Origin: Sporichthyaceae bacterium
GTDB lineage: Bacteria > Actinomycetota > Actinomycetes > JACCUZ01
Direction of reading: 5' to 3'
NCBI GenBank assembly: GCA_013698395.1
Contig: JACCUZ010000169.1
Coordinates: forward strand, 1-9,552
Length of the DNA: 9,552 nucleotides
A program made the translations under genes and the position numbers. Within the stretch, counting starts at the first letter, position 1. Each line of letters opens with the position of its first letter. Shown here piece by piece: positions 1 to 7,220 of this stretch. Below the pieces are notes generated by a model that made no database searches, was not told the DNA's origin, and saw only the letters and a list, made by a program, of their open reading frames with translations.

Positions 1-209
1 GCCTCCACCAACCGGTTGACCCACGGAATGCCCTCGGCGTCGGCCCCGCTCACTCCACCGAGACGCAGCACGGCACGCTCCACCGAGACGGTGGTATGTG
101 TCCGGGCCAGGGCCACGATCGGCTTCCCGGCTCGCTTCGCGAGCGCCCGCGCCCGTCGTACGGTGGCGGCGTCGAGCGCCAGCTTGCGCTCGCGCGGACC
201 GACGGTCAC
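1..209 (-). CDS. kamD: Lysine 5,6-aminomutase alpha subunit, N-terminal part (cut by window edge)
   Basis: The first 69 codons of a gene reading leftwards out of the window. The segment at residues 38-50 (HTTVSVERAVLRL), followed by a G-x-x-G-x-D-x-E-G-[IV]-P stretch at 52-62, matches my recollection of the N-terminus of D-lysine 5,6-aminomutase alpha. That adenosylcobalamin- and PLP-dependent enzyme moves the terminal amino group of beta-lysine (or D-lysine) from C6 to C5. The start is GTG at 209; a purine-rich AGAGAGG (minus strand, 219-225) lies 9 bases upstream and there is no nearby in-frame alternative. The family is about 500 residues, so most of the protein, including the catalytic core, is not visible. 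The beta subunit gene kamE would be expected next, to the left. kamA and kdd in the same window strongly support the call. The gene is transcribed divergently from the secreted protein gene at 459. Confidence 0.85.
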   Translation of the reverse strand, partial: MTVGPRERKLALDAATVRRARALAKRAGKPIVALARTHTTVSVERAVLRLGGVSGADAEGIPWVNRLVE

Positions 210-261
210 GGACGTCTGCCTCTCTGGACCAGGAATGGACGGAAGATCTGCGGTCGAAGTC

Positions 262-302
262 CATCCGCACGCACAATCGTCCGGCATTGTGCCTCATCCG
301 CA
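262..302. promoter_or_regulatory. Candidate operator between kamD and the secreted protein gene
   Basis: A perfect 7-bp inverted repeat, GCACAAT (271-277) and ATTGTGC (286-292), separated by 8 bases, has the dyad symmetry of a dimeric regulator site. It is flanked on both sides by a direct repeat CATCCGCA (262-269 and 295-302) whose copies are 33 bases apart, close to three helical turns. The dyad ends 62 bases before the kamD start and begins 188 bases before the start at 459, so it is better placed to control kamD. The Lrp/AsnC protein encoded at 8813-9262 is a reasonable candidate ligand-responsive regulator, but nothing in the sequence proves which protein binds. I see no convincing -35/-10 pair in 210-458; the rest of this 249-base gap holds nothing else I can support. 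Confidence 0.5.
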
Positions 303-458
303 AAGTTCCGGCGGTCCATCCCCGTGTCGGGAGCGGGCCGCGGTCCTGCGATGGGCCATCCTTGGGTCCAAAGCAGCCCGGAAACCTGCGCAGGCATGGC
401 AGGGTTACGCCCGGTTTGCCCGCACGTGGCCCCCGATAGGACGGCGGAACGACAGCAC

Positions 459-2897
459 ATGCCCCACCCCACGGTCGAGCCGACCCAGCCCCTCCCTGTC
501 CCCCACGTCCGGCGTGTGGTCTCCGGCCTGGCCACGGCAGCTCTGGCCACCGGCCTGATGGCGGCCGGCCCCGTGCGGGCAGACATCGTGCAGGCAGACA
601 CCGTCACCCCGGGTGCCCCGACCATGGCCCCCGGCCTGCGACCCGGGGCGGTGACGACCCCCCTCTTCCCGATGCGCAGCGACCCCGCCTACTCGGCACC
701 CAGCGCGCTGCACGTGCGCGTCAAGGGCGGCGACGGCCCCACTGACAAGCGCTACGCCGTGCCCACCCCGGTCGGTTCGACGCTGCTGTGGGGCGACTGG
801 GACCGTGACGGCGCCCACACGCCGATCGTCTTCACCAACGGCCACTGGGTGGTCTACGACGCGATGATCGGCGCGACACCGGTCCCTTCGCGCGAGTTCG
901 ACTACGGCTCCATCGGCGACCGGCCGGTGGTCGGCGACTTCAACCGCGACGGGCGCACCGACGTCGGCGTCGTCCGCGGCAACGTCTGGTTGCTGCGCGA
1001 CGTCGCCGACGCCGGACCCACGTGGCGGCGGGTGGCTTACGGCCGGGCCGGCGACGTGCCGGTCACCGGAGACTGGGATGGTGACGGCCGGGACGGCATC
1101 GGCGTCCGGAGGGGCAACAAGTTCTACCTGCGCGACAAGGCGACCAAGGGACCAGCGACCTACACCTACGGCTTCGGTGTAGCGACCGACGTCCCGGTGA
1201 GTGGGGACTGGGACGGTGACGGCACCGACTCGGTCGGCGTGGTCCGCGGGCCGGTCTGGCACCTGCGCAGCGAGAGCACCACCCCCCGCAAGCCGGCGCC
1301 GACGGTCGAGAAGCGGATGGTGACCCGGCCCACCGAGCCTGGGTCCGCTCCGGCGCCCTGGCCGACGCCGGCAGGACCCGACGGCCAGGCCTGCCCGACC
1401 GCGTCAGCAGGGGTGCAGAACCGGCCCCAGGTCGGACCGACCGTGCGGCCGACCGCGCTGCTGGACAAGGTGCTGCCCTACGACCCGGCCGACCCGGCAC
1501 TGGCAGCCAACCCGGTCTTCCACACCCGCACCGCACTCCTGGAGGCCGAGAAGTACCTTCTCGGGGCGCAGTACCTCGAACGCTGGTACACCAAGCGCTT
1601 CCAGCGCTACACCGACATCCTGTCCCGCTTCCCGACGCCGGAGCAGGAGTACGCGGTCCGCCGCCCTGCCATGGCCGCCCTGACGACGGCCGTCGCAGCG
1701 CGCACCAAGGCGCACAACGACACCGTGGTGGGGCGCACCCGTGACGAGGCGATCCGCTACGCCGACTGGCTGATCCGTTCGGTTGCCTGCGAGCACGTCG
1801 CCGTGACGCCCGGTGGTTGGGGCGCCGGGTGGCAGAGCGCGCACTGGGCGATGCTCACTGGCCAGGCTGCCTGGCTGGTGTGGGACTACCTGACCCCGCA
1901 AGCGCGGGAGTACGTCGCCCAGATGGTCGTCTACGAGGCGGATCGCCGGCTGATGACTCCGGTGGAGTACTGGGCCGACGCCTCGGGCACGGTGGTCAGG
2001 CGCGGCGACACCAAGGCGGAGGAGAACTCCTGGAACGCCGGGGTGCTGGAGCTCGCCGTCGCGATGATGCCCAAACACCCGCAGGCGGCCAACTGGCGAC
2101 GCAGGGCGGTCGACCTGGAGACCGCCGCGTACGCCCGGCTCGCCGACCTCACCAGCAGCCAGGTTGTCAACGGGGTGACCCTCGCCGATCGGCTCGACGG
2201 GGCGAACGCCTACGACGACGGCACAGTCGAGAACCACCGGATCCTGCACCCGGACTACATGACCAACATCCAGCAGTCCTGGTGGGCGGCGGACCTCGCG
2301 GGGCTGGCGGGACGCAGAGTGCCCCAGTCGGCGTTCTGGAACGCAGCCCTGGTCTACGGGGCGTTCACCAGCGTCAGCTTCGCGGAAGGCGCACTCTCCC
2401 CTGTCAACGGCGCGCCCTACACCCCCCCGGGCGGCACGCTCTACCGCCCGGGAACGAACGACATCTACTACCCGCAGGGGTCGTTCTGGGGCACCGGGCG
2501 CCGAGCACACTTCGTCTCCTTCGATGCGCACGCCCTCGCCTATGGCTTAGGCACCGCGAGTGCTTGGCCTGCCCGCGACGCGCTTGCCCAACACGTCTCC
2601 GGTCAGCTCGCCCTGGTGATGAACAACGGCACCGGGGACGGTCGGACCTATAGCTTCGACCCACCTACGGCCAACTCCCAGGACAGCTACAACGGTCGGG
2701 AGGAGTACGCCGCCTCACAGCTGGCCGCGGCCTGGCTCGCGCTGTACGTGAGCGCGAACGCATGGGACAAGCAGTTCAACGCTCCCCCGATCGACACGTC
2801 GAGCTACGCGCCGCTGCCGGTGCTCAGCGAGCAGGACACCGGCTGGTTCGCCCAGCCACGTGGCACCAGCCCGGATGGTGAGCGACTCAGCCCGTAG
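459..2897 (+). CDS. Secreted FG-GAP/VCBS repeat protein with a helical, possibly polysaccharide-lyase-like C-terminal domain
   Basis: An 812-residue exported protein. The reading frame is open back to 96, but ATG 459 is chosen because it places a signal peptide at the N-terminus: basic HVRR at 16-19, a hydrophobic stretch at 20-37 and a cleavage site after VRA (41). Residues about 105-265 hold four FG-GAP-like repeats, each with an Asp-rich calcium-loop motif D-x-[DN]-x-D-G starting at residues 113, 160, 205 and 250. A Pro/Thr-rich linker (about 266-335) joins them to a 470-residue, Trp- and Ala-rich helical region. That region contains GGWGAGW (452-458), EENSWN (521-526) and ENHRILHPDY (591-600). 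An Asn followed by His and Tyr in a helical barrel recalls the Asn/His/Tyr catalytic sets of alpha/alpha-toroid polysaccharide lyases, but I cannot assign a family, so enzymatic function is inference. No membrane anchor or sorting signal is visible at the C-terminus, which suggests release. The acyltransferase gene follows in the same frame after one stop codon. Confidence 0.8.
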   Translation: MPHPTVEPTQPLPVPHVRRVVSGLATAALATGLMAAGPVRADIVQADTVTPGAPTMAPGLRPGAVTTPLFPMRSDPAYSAPSALHVRVKGGDGPTDKRYAVPTPVGSTLLWGDWDRDGAHTPIVFTNGHWVVYDAMIGATPVPSREFDYGSIGDRPVVGDFNRDGRTDVGVVRGNVWLLRDVADAGPTWRRVAYGRAGDVPVTGDWDGDGRDGIGVRRGNKFYLRDKATKGPATYTYGFGVATDVPVSGDWDGDGTDSVGVVRGPVWHLRSESTTPRKPAPTVEKRMVTRPTEPGSAPAPWPTPAGPDGQACPTASAGVQNRPQVGPTVRPTALLDKVLPYDPADPALAANPVFHTRTALLEAEKYLLGAQYLERWYTKRFQRYTDILSRFPTPEQEYAVRRPAMAALTTAVAARTKAHNDTVVGRTRDEAIRYADWLIRSVACEHVAVTPGGWGAGWQSAHWAMLTGQAAWLVWDYLTPQAREYVAQMVVYEADRRLMTPVEYWADASGTVVRRGDTKAEENSWNAGVLELAVAMMPKHPQAANWRRRAVDLETAAYARLADLTSSQVVNGVTLADRLDGANAYDDGTVENHRILHPDYMTNIQQSWWAADLAGLAGRRVPQSAFWNAALVYGAFTSVSFAEGALSPVNGAPYTPPGGTLYRPGTNDIYYPQGSFWGTGRRAHFVSFDAHALAYGLGTASAWPARDALAQHVSGQLALVMNNGTGDGRTYSFDPPTANSQDSYNGREEYAASQLAAAWLALYVSANAWDKQFNAPPIDTSSYAPLPVLSEQDTGWFAQPRGTSPDGERLSP
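795..1270 (+). repeat. Four coding FG-GAP repeats
   Basis: Four tandem units inside the secreted protein. Each has the pattern V-x-G-D-[WF]-[DN]-x-D-G followed by a G-V-x-R-G-x-x-[WF]-x-L-R strand. The Asp-rich loops begin at bases 795, 936, 1071 and 1206, so the last three are exactly 45 codons apart and the first two 47. The first unit is the most diverged. Such units usually form blades of a calcium-stabilised propeller; with only four seen, either the fold is incomplete or further degenerate blades were missed. Confidence 0.75.
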
Positions 2898-2924
2898 CCG
2901 GCGGGTTTGCGCGACGATCCCTGG

Positions 2925-3590
2925 ATGCGCTACCGGCTCGCACGTGCGTTCTGCCTGCTGCTGTTCCGCGGCTTGTGGCGCCCTGTCGTCGTGGGTCGGG
3001 AGAACATCCCGGCGTTCGGCCCGGTGATCCTGGCGAGCAACCACCTGTCCTTCATCGACAGCATCGTGATTCCCCTCTCGGTGACACGGCGGGTGGTCTT
3101 CCTCGCGAAAGCGGAGTACTGGGAGGGCCGCTCGCCCGCCGCCTGGCCGCGTCGGCTGTTCTTCGCGACGTTCGACGCGGTGCCGGTGCAACGGGCCCAG
3201 CAGCGCGACGCGCAGGCCCCCCTGGACCTGGCCCGGCGGGTGCTCGATCGGGGGGACGCCTTCGGCATCTATCCCGAGGGCACCCGGTCCAGGGACGGGC
3301 GGCTCTACCGCGCCCGCACCGGCGTCGGCTGGCTGTCGCTCGCAGCAGGGGCTCCGGTCGTGCCGGTCGGCCTGGTAGGCACCGACCGGGTGCAGCCCAT
3401 CGGTGCCCGGTTCCCCCGGCTGCACCGGGTGCGGGTGGCATTCGGAGAGCCGGTGCACCCAGAGGCGTACGCCGGCCTCCCGCCCGGGCGAGCCCGCCGG
3501 GAGATCGCCGACACCGTCATGGACCGGATCGCTGCCCTGTCCGGTCAGGAGCGCGCTGAGGGGTACAACCAGCGCCCGGAGGAGGTCTGA
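2925..3590 (+). CDS. 1-acyl-sn-glycerol-3-phosphate acyltransferase family (PlsC-type)
   Basis: A 221-residue member of the PlsC/LPLAT family, which transfers an acyl chain from acyl-CoA or acyl-ACP to lysophosphatidate or a related acceptor at the inner face of the membrane. The family motifs are present: NHLSFID with the HX4D catalytic pair (H40, D45), YPEGTRS with the acceptor-binding Glu (E118), and a VPVGLVGT block further on. A hydrophobic N-terminal stretch (residues 5-17) fits peripheral or single-pass membrane association. The start is uncertain: ATG 2925 gives a typical N-terminus, while TTG 2907 in the same frame would add six residues; neither has a good ribosome binding site. The gene begins right after the TAG (2895-2897) of the secreted protein in the same frame, so the two are probably cotranscribed. 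A role in lysine catabolism is not apparent. The natural substrate cannot be read from sequence, so no gene symbol is given. Confidence 0.9.
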   Translation: MRYRLARAFCLLLFRGLWRPVVVGRENIPAFGPVILASNHLSFIDSIVIPLSVTRRVVFLAKAEYWEGRSPAAWPRRLFFATFDAVPVQRAQQRDAQAPLDLARRVLDRGDAFGIYPEGTRSRDGRLYRARTGVGWLSLAAGAPVVPVGLVGTDRVQPIGARFPRLHRVRVAFGEPVHPEAYAGLPPGRARREIADTVMDRIAALSGQERAEGYNQRPEEV

Positions 3591-3611
3591 GCGCCGGCCC
3601 GACTCGGCTCA
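3588..3611. terminator. Hairpin between convergent genes (possible bidirectional terminator)
   Basis: TGAGC (3588-3592) and GCTCA (3607-3611) are exact complements. The left arm starts with the stop codon of the acyltransferase, and the right arm ends with the stop codon of the amidohydrolase read on the minus strand. Two further G-C pairs (3595-3596 with 3605-3606) can form past a two-base bulge. There is no T tract on either side, so it is not a canonical intrinsic terminator, though this is common in high-GC actinobacteria. Confidence 0.4.
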
Positions 3612-5138
3612 GAATGGAAAAACGGGGCGACCCCTCACGACCGTCTCGCGGCACCGGGGGGCGGGTCCCTCCAGCGGCGGCAGCCCCGTCGTGACATCGA
3701 GCGCCTCGACCTCCCACACCGCGAACGTCGCCGGCGCGCCGGCCTGGAGCACGCCCTCACGGTCCCGGCGCGCAGCCCACCAGCCACCGCTGGTGTGGGC
3801 CCCGAACGCCTCGCCCACCTCCAGGCCGGCACCCGGCGTCTGATGTGCCACCGCGGCTCGCACCGAGCCCCACGGGTCGAGAGCGGTCACCGGGGAGTCC
3901 GAGCCCAACGCCAGCACCACACCGGCGTCGCGAAGCGACCGCAACGGGTTGAGGCCGCGCGCTCGCTCGACGCCCAGCCGCTGCGCGTACATCCCGCTGT
4001 CTCCTCCCCAGAGCCGGTCGAAGGCGGGTTGCACCGAAGCCACCACCCCTAGCCGGGCGAGCACCCTGATCACTTCCGGCGACACCATCTCGACGTGCTC
4101 GATGCGGTGACGGGCCGCGCGCACCGCCTCGTCACCGATCCGTTCCGCGGCCTCGGCGAGCCCGGCGGCCACCGTGTCCAGCGCTTCGTCCCCGATGGCG
4201 TGGAAGCCGGCCTGCAGCTGGGCCTGGCTGCACGCGACCACGTGGTCCCGCACCTGTGCGGCGCTGAGGTAGGCGTGTCCGGCGGAGGAGGCGTCCGCGT
4301 ACGGCTGGGTCAGGGCCGCGGTGTGCGAGCCGATCGAGCCGTCGGCGAACAGGTCGCCGGCGGCCCCGGCGGCCGCGAGGTCCCGCGCACGGCCGATGCC
4401 CTTCGCGCCGAGCTCGCCCCAGTAGGGCACGACCTCGGGCAGGTCCTCTTCCTGGGTGAGGTCGACCAGCGCGGCCAGGTCCTCGACGCTGGAGATGTCC
4501 GGACCGGCCAGCTCGTGGACGCAGCCGATCCCCAGGCTCGCAGCATGGCGCAGCGCGGACGCCTGCAGGGACCGGCGCTGGGAGGGGCTCACCCACTCGC
4601 GGGACACCCGGCGTACGACGTGGTGCGCTGCCCGCGTCAGGTGCCCGCTCTCGCTCCACCCCTCCTCGGCGCGCACCTCCGGCACCGCGGCGAGCAGAGC
4701 CGAGGACACCACGGCGGAGTGCACGTCGACCCGGGACAGGTAGACCACACCGCCGTAGGACGCCCGGTCGAGATCCTGTCGGGTCGGCGGTCGGTGTTCC
4801 GGCCATCGTGTCTCGTCCCAGCCGTGGCCTAGCACGACCCCTCCGCGGGTCCGCCGCGCCGCTTCCTCGACCCGCCGAAGGCAGTCGGCCAATGAGGACG
4901 CCGAGGTCAGGTCGAGGCCGGTCAGGGCCAGCCCGGTGGAGGTGGTGTGGACGTGGGCGTCCACGAACGCGGGGGTGACCAGCGCTCCTGCCAGGTCGAC
5001 GGTGCGCGAGACCTGGGCCGCGGGCCGGTCGGGGTCCTCCCCCACCCAGGCGAGTGAGTTCCCGTCGACGAGCAGGGATGTGGCCCCAGAGCGCTCGGGG
5101 GTGCGGACGAGCCCGTTGCGGTAGAGGGTGACTGCCAT
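3609..5138 (-). CDS. YtcJ-type amidohydrolase (amidohydrolase family 3)
   Basis: A 509-residue metal-dependent hydrolase of the amidohydrolase superfamily, probably cytoplasmic as no signal peptide is seen. Visible hallmarks are VTPAFVDAHVHT with the HxH metal ligands (H62, H64), HGWDETRWPE (105-114), FADGSIGSHTAAL (264-276), GFHAIGDEALD (311-321), RIEHVEM (345-351) and the C-terminal metal Asp in LGSDSP (411-416). Relatives hydrolyse amide or N-formyl bonds of varied compounds; the substrate here is unknown. In the family the residue two places before the Phe of the FADG motif is usually Lys, which I recall as the carboxylated metal bridge; here it is Asp (D262). ATG 5138 is chosen because the protein then begins directly with the usual N-terminal beta strands. 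There is no clear ribosome binding site, and the start lies 28 bases after the kdd stop, suggesting translation within one operon. It may act on a derivative of lysine or diaminohexanoate, but this rests on position alone. Confidence 0.88.
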   Translation of the reverse strand: MAVTLYRNGLVRTPERSGATSLLVDGNSLAWVGEDPDRPAAQVSRTVDLAGALVTPAFVDAHVHTTSTGLALTGLDLTSASSLADCLRRVEEAARRTRGGVVLGHGWDETRWPEHRPPTRQDLDRASYGGVVYLSRVDVHSAVVSSALLAAVPEVRAEEGWSESGHLTRAAHHVVRRVSREWVSPSQRRSLQASALRHAASLGIGCVHELAGPDISSVEDLAALVDLTQEEDLPEVVPYWGELGAKGIGRARDLAAAGAAGDLFADGSIGSHTAALTQPYADASSAGHAYLSAAQVRDHVVACSQAQLQAGFHAIGDEALDTVAAGLAEAAERIGDEAVRAARHRIEHVEMVSPEVIRVLARLGVVASVQPAFDRLWGGDSGMYAQRLGVERARGLNPLRSLRDAGVVLALGSDSPVTALDPWGSVRAAVAHQTPGAGLEVGEAFGAHTSGGWWAARRDREGVLQAGAPATFAVWEVEALDVTTGLPPLEGPAPRCRETVVRGRPVFPF

Positions 5139-5166
5139 CGGCGCAGTCAACCAGGGCTGCGGTCGA

Positions 5167-6264
5167 TCAGCGGTGCAGCCGGTGCTCGAAGAGCCGACGG
5201 ACGGCAGGATCCCGGCGGAGCAGCTCCATCGCCAACTCGGCGTGGCCTGGGACATAGCCGTTGCCGATCAGCATCGTGACGTCGGCCGCCAGGCCCTCGG
5301 CGCCGAGCGCGGCCGCTGAGAAGGAGGTCGCCATCGAGAAGAAGACGACCGTCCCGCCGGCGGCGGTGGCCAGGATCGCGCCGTGCTCGCAGCCGGGCAC
5401 ATCCACGCAGACGACCGTGACGTCCGCGCCCTGGCCGAGCGCACCCTCAACCACGGTCGCGACTGCCACGGGGTCGCGTGCGTCCGCGACTGCCACGTCA
5501 TCGGCGAGACCTGAGTCGCGCAGCAGTGCGGCCTCACGCTCCTCGGGCACGACACCGACGGTGCGGGTGGCCCCGGCCCTCCGTGCCGCCACGAGGGAGA
5601 GCGACCCGCTCTTCCCCGCCGCCCCCAGCACGGCGACTGTCACCCCGGTCCCTCCTTCGCGCGGTCCAGGTGGGCTCTCGGGCAGCGTCAGAACGTGGCG
5701 TCTGACCACGCGGTCGGTCAAGGCGGGCGCACCGCAGACGTCGAGGACAGCCATGGCCAGCTCGCCCGGCAGATCGGCCGGGAGCACCGCCGCGATAGAC
5801 CGGGCGAACAAGATCGCATGGCCCTCGGCGGGGATCTGCTCGGAGCGGCCGGCCCAGCGGGCCAGGCCGTCGGTGATCCGCAATGGGGTGAGCGAGAGCG
5901 AGACCAGGGTCGCCACCCGTTGGCCCGCCCGCAGACGCAGCGGTGAGCGTGGTCCTACCTCGTCGACGATCCCAACGAGCATGCCGCCCGACCCGGTCAC
6001 CGGGTTCTGCAGCTTCCCTCGCGCGGCGACGATGTCGAGCACCTCACGGCGTACGGCAGCACCGTCGCCGGCATGCTTGGTCGTGAGCTGGTGGAGTGAC
6101 GCGGCGTCGAGGTTGAGCCACTCCACGCGGAGCCGCACCTCGTCGGGCGCGATCTCGGGGCGGTCGTCCAATCGCAGCGCCGCCTGCGGCAAGGCGCCGG
6201 GAGGCTCAAGGACGCGGTGCAACCCCACCGCAGAGCCGGTCAGCGGCGCACCGGGGTTGCTCAT
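5167..6264 (-). CDS. kdd: L-erythro-3,5-diaminohexanoate dehydrogenase
   Basis: A 365-residue NAD(P)-dependent oxidoreductase. In the lysine aminomutase pathway this enzyme oxidatively deaminates 3,5-diaminohexanoate to 5-amino-3-oxohexanoate, releasing ammonia. Family support is the N-terminal GLHRVLEPPGALPQAA (residues 14-29), which parallels the G-x-HR-[VI]-[LI]-EP-x-G-x-LPQ start I recall for Kdd; the TTKHAGD and GSGGMLVGIVDEVG segments; and a Rossmann nucleotide loop GAAGKSG (214-220). A second glycine-rich stretch, AAGGTVVFFSMATSFSAAAL, lies at 301-320. Length is close to the usual 340-350, with a slightly longer N-terminus. ATG 6264 is 13 bases after the methyltransferase stop; a GGAGG lies on the minus strand at 6266-6270 but only one base from this ATG, which is closer than normal and leaves the exact start slightly open. 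It is the middle gene of a minus-strand operon. With kamA and kamD nearby the assignment is strong. Confidence 0.87.
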   Translation of the reverse strand: MSNPGAPLTGSAVGLHRVLEPPGALPQAALRLDDRPEIAPDEVRLRVEWLNLDAASLHQLTTKHAGDGAAVRREVLDIVAARGKLQNPVTGSGGMLVGIVDEVGPRSPLRLRAGQRVATLVSLSLTPLRITDGLARWAGRSEQIPAEGHAILFARSIAAVLPADLPGELAMAVLDVCGAPALTDRVVRRHVLTLPESPPGPREGGTGVTVAVLGAAGKSGSLSLVAARRAGATRTVGVVPEEREAALLRDSGLADDVAVADARDPVAVATVVEGALGQGADVTVVCVDVPGCEHGAILATAAGGTVVFFSMATSFSAAALGAEGLAADVTMLIGNGYVPGHAELAMELLRRDPAVRRLFEHRLHR

Positions 6265-6277
6265 GCCTCCACGGGTC

Positions 6278-7123
6278 TCACTCGTCCACGGGCCGCTGGA
6301 GGATGTAGACGGAGGTCTCTCGCAACATGCCCCGGCGGCCCCTGACACGGTGCAGGATGACGTCGACCGGCGCCAGCCAGTGTCCCGGCAGCGGCAGGTT
6401 CAGCCGACCGCGTCGCGGATTGGCGCGCTGGCCGCGGGCCCGGGCGACCGCCGCGCCGAGCAGCTGGCGCAGCGAGTCCACGCCGTTACGGGTCACCGAC
6501 GTCCGGGCCGGCCAGCCCACCGTCCCGAAGCGCTTGAGGACCAGCCCTGTCCGGTCCGCCATCTCCGCCATGCCTGAGGGGAAGGCGTAGAGCACGTGGT
6601 CCGCGTTCTCCCAGGTGACGCCCAGAGCGCCAGCCCGCACCCGCCGGGGGGCGTACGGGTTCGGGGTGGTGATTACCAGTTTCCCGCCCGGGCGCAGCAG
6701 CTCACGGGAGCTGGCGAGCAGCTGTTGCGGCGAGGCAAGGTGCTCGATGATCTCGCCGGCGATCACCACGTCGAAGGGAGCTCGTTCCAGGAGGGGCCCG
6801 AGGTCGCCGGTGATGTCGGCATGCACGACGTCGAAGCCGGCGGCCTTCATCTCCTTGACGCCCGCCTCGTCGTAGTCGGTACCCACGCACTGCGCGGCCG
6901 CCTCGACGATGTGCTGGTGCAGCCACCTGCCCTTGCCGCCGGAAGCGAAGTGGAAGTTGTGGGACACACATCCCACGTCGAGCACCTTCTGGTCACGGGC
7001 GAGCCGCTTCAGGACAGCGATCCGGCTGCCACGAAAGGTGCCGGCTGCCTTTCGCAGCTGCTTGTCCCGGTAGCGCAGGGCGGGTCGGCTGTTCGGGTGG
7101 TCGCCGAATTCTCTCCAGGACAT
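6278..7123 (-). CDS. Class I SAM-dependent methyltransferase, substrate unknown
   Basis: A 281-residue soluble protein with a Rossmann-type methyltransferase core. Motif I is VLDVGC (47-52), where the usual G-x-G is altered because VSHNF follows. The acidic residue at the end of strand 2 is in VGTDYDEAG (D83), and the motif IV region is FDVVIAGEIIEHL (117-129). RPGGKLVITTPNP (144-156) is the typical post-II block. This resembles UbiG/Methyltransf_11-like enzymes and many small-molecule or glycan methyltransferases; the acceptor cannot be read from sequence. ATG 7123 is chosen because GGAGAGGG (minus strand, 7127-7134) lies three bases upstream. It is the first gene of the minus-strand operon with kdd and the amidohydrolase and is divergent from kamA across 209 bases, so a shared regulatory region is likely. 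A link with lysine metabolism is only positional; it may be an unrelated passenger. Confidence 0.85.
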   Translation of the reverse strand: MSWREFGDHPNSRPALRYRDKQLRKAAGTFRGSRIAVLKRLARDQKVLDVGCVSHNFHFASGGKGRWLHQHIVEAAAQCVGTDYDEAGVKEMKAAGFDVVHADITGDLGPLLERAPFDVVIAGEIIEHLASPQQLLASSRELLRPGGKLVITTPNPYAPRRVRAGALGVTWENADHVLYAFPSGMAEMADRTGLVLKRFGTVGWPARTSVTRNGVDSLRQLLGAAVARARGQRANPRRGRLNLPLPGHWLAPVDVILHRVRGRRGMLRETSVYILQRPVDE

Positions 7124-7154
7124 GTTCCCTCTCCGGTCGGAAGCAACTGGCGGG

Positions 7155-7164
7155 CAGCATGCTG
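7155..7164. promoter_or_regulatory. 10-bp perfect palindrome in the methyltransferase-kamA intergenic region
   Basis: CAGCATGCTG is self-complementary and lies 32 bases upstream of the methyltransferase start. Short palindromes of this size occur by chance, and no protein is known to me for it, so this is a weak operator candidate. Confidence 0.2.
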
Positions 7165-7220
7165 GCACAGGCCACGTCGGCTCCGGCGCCCTGGCGGCTA
7201 CGCCACCGATCTGGTTCCCC

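Noticed and set aside
434..439. GATAGG as a -10 element for the secreted protein gene
   Set aside because: The only TTG-like -35 upstream (415-420) is 13 bases away, too short for a normal spacer.
96..458. In-frame N-terminal extension of the secreted protein gene
   Set aside because: It would bury the signal peptide about 140 residues inside the protein and run across the kamD promoter region and start on the other strand.
1404..2531. Open frame on the minus strand under the secreted protein gene
   Set aside because: No recognisable domain and biased Val/Arg/Gly composition; the opposite strand encodes a signal peptide and repeats.
5139..5255. N-terminal extension of the amidohydrolase into kdd
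   Set aside because: The added residues are Ser/Cys/Trp-rich, unlike the family N-terminus, and would overlap the end of kdd; ATG 5138 gives the expected start.
6265..6348. N-terminal extension of kdd into the methyltransferase gene
   Set aside because: The extra residues have no resemblance to Kdd and overlap the upstream gene; ATG 6264 fits the family start better despite the close ribosome binding site.
5261..6577. Long open frame on the plus strand opposite kdd and the methyltransferase
   Set aside because: The product is Ser/Arg/Pro-rich without domains and crosses two well-supported minus-strand genes and their junction.
7192..7205. TGGCG-GCTA-CGCCA hairpin in the methyltransferase-kamA gap
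   Set aside because: Five GC-rich pairs are expected by chance here and there is no leader peptide or riboswitch-like context.
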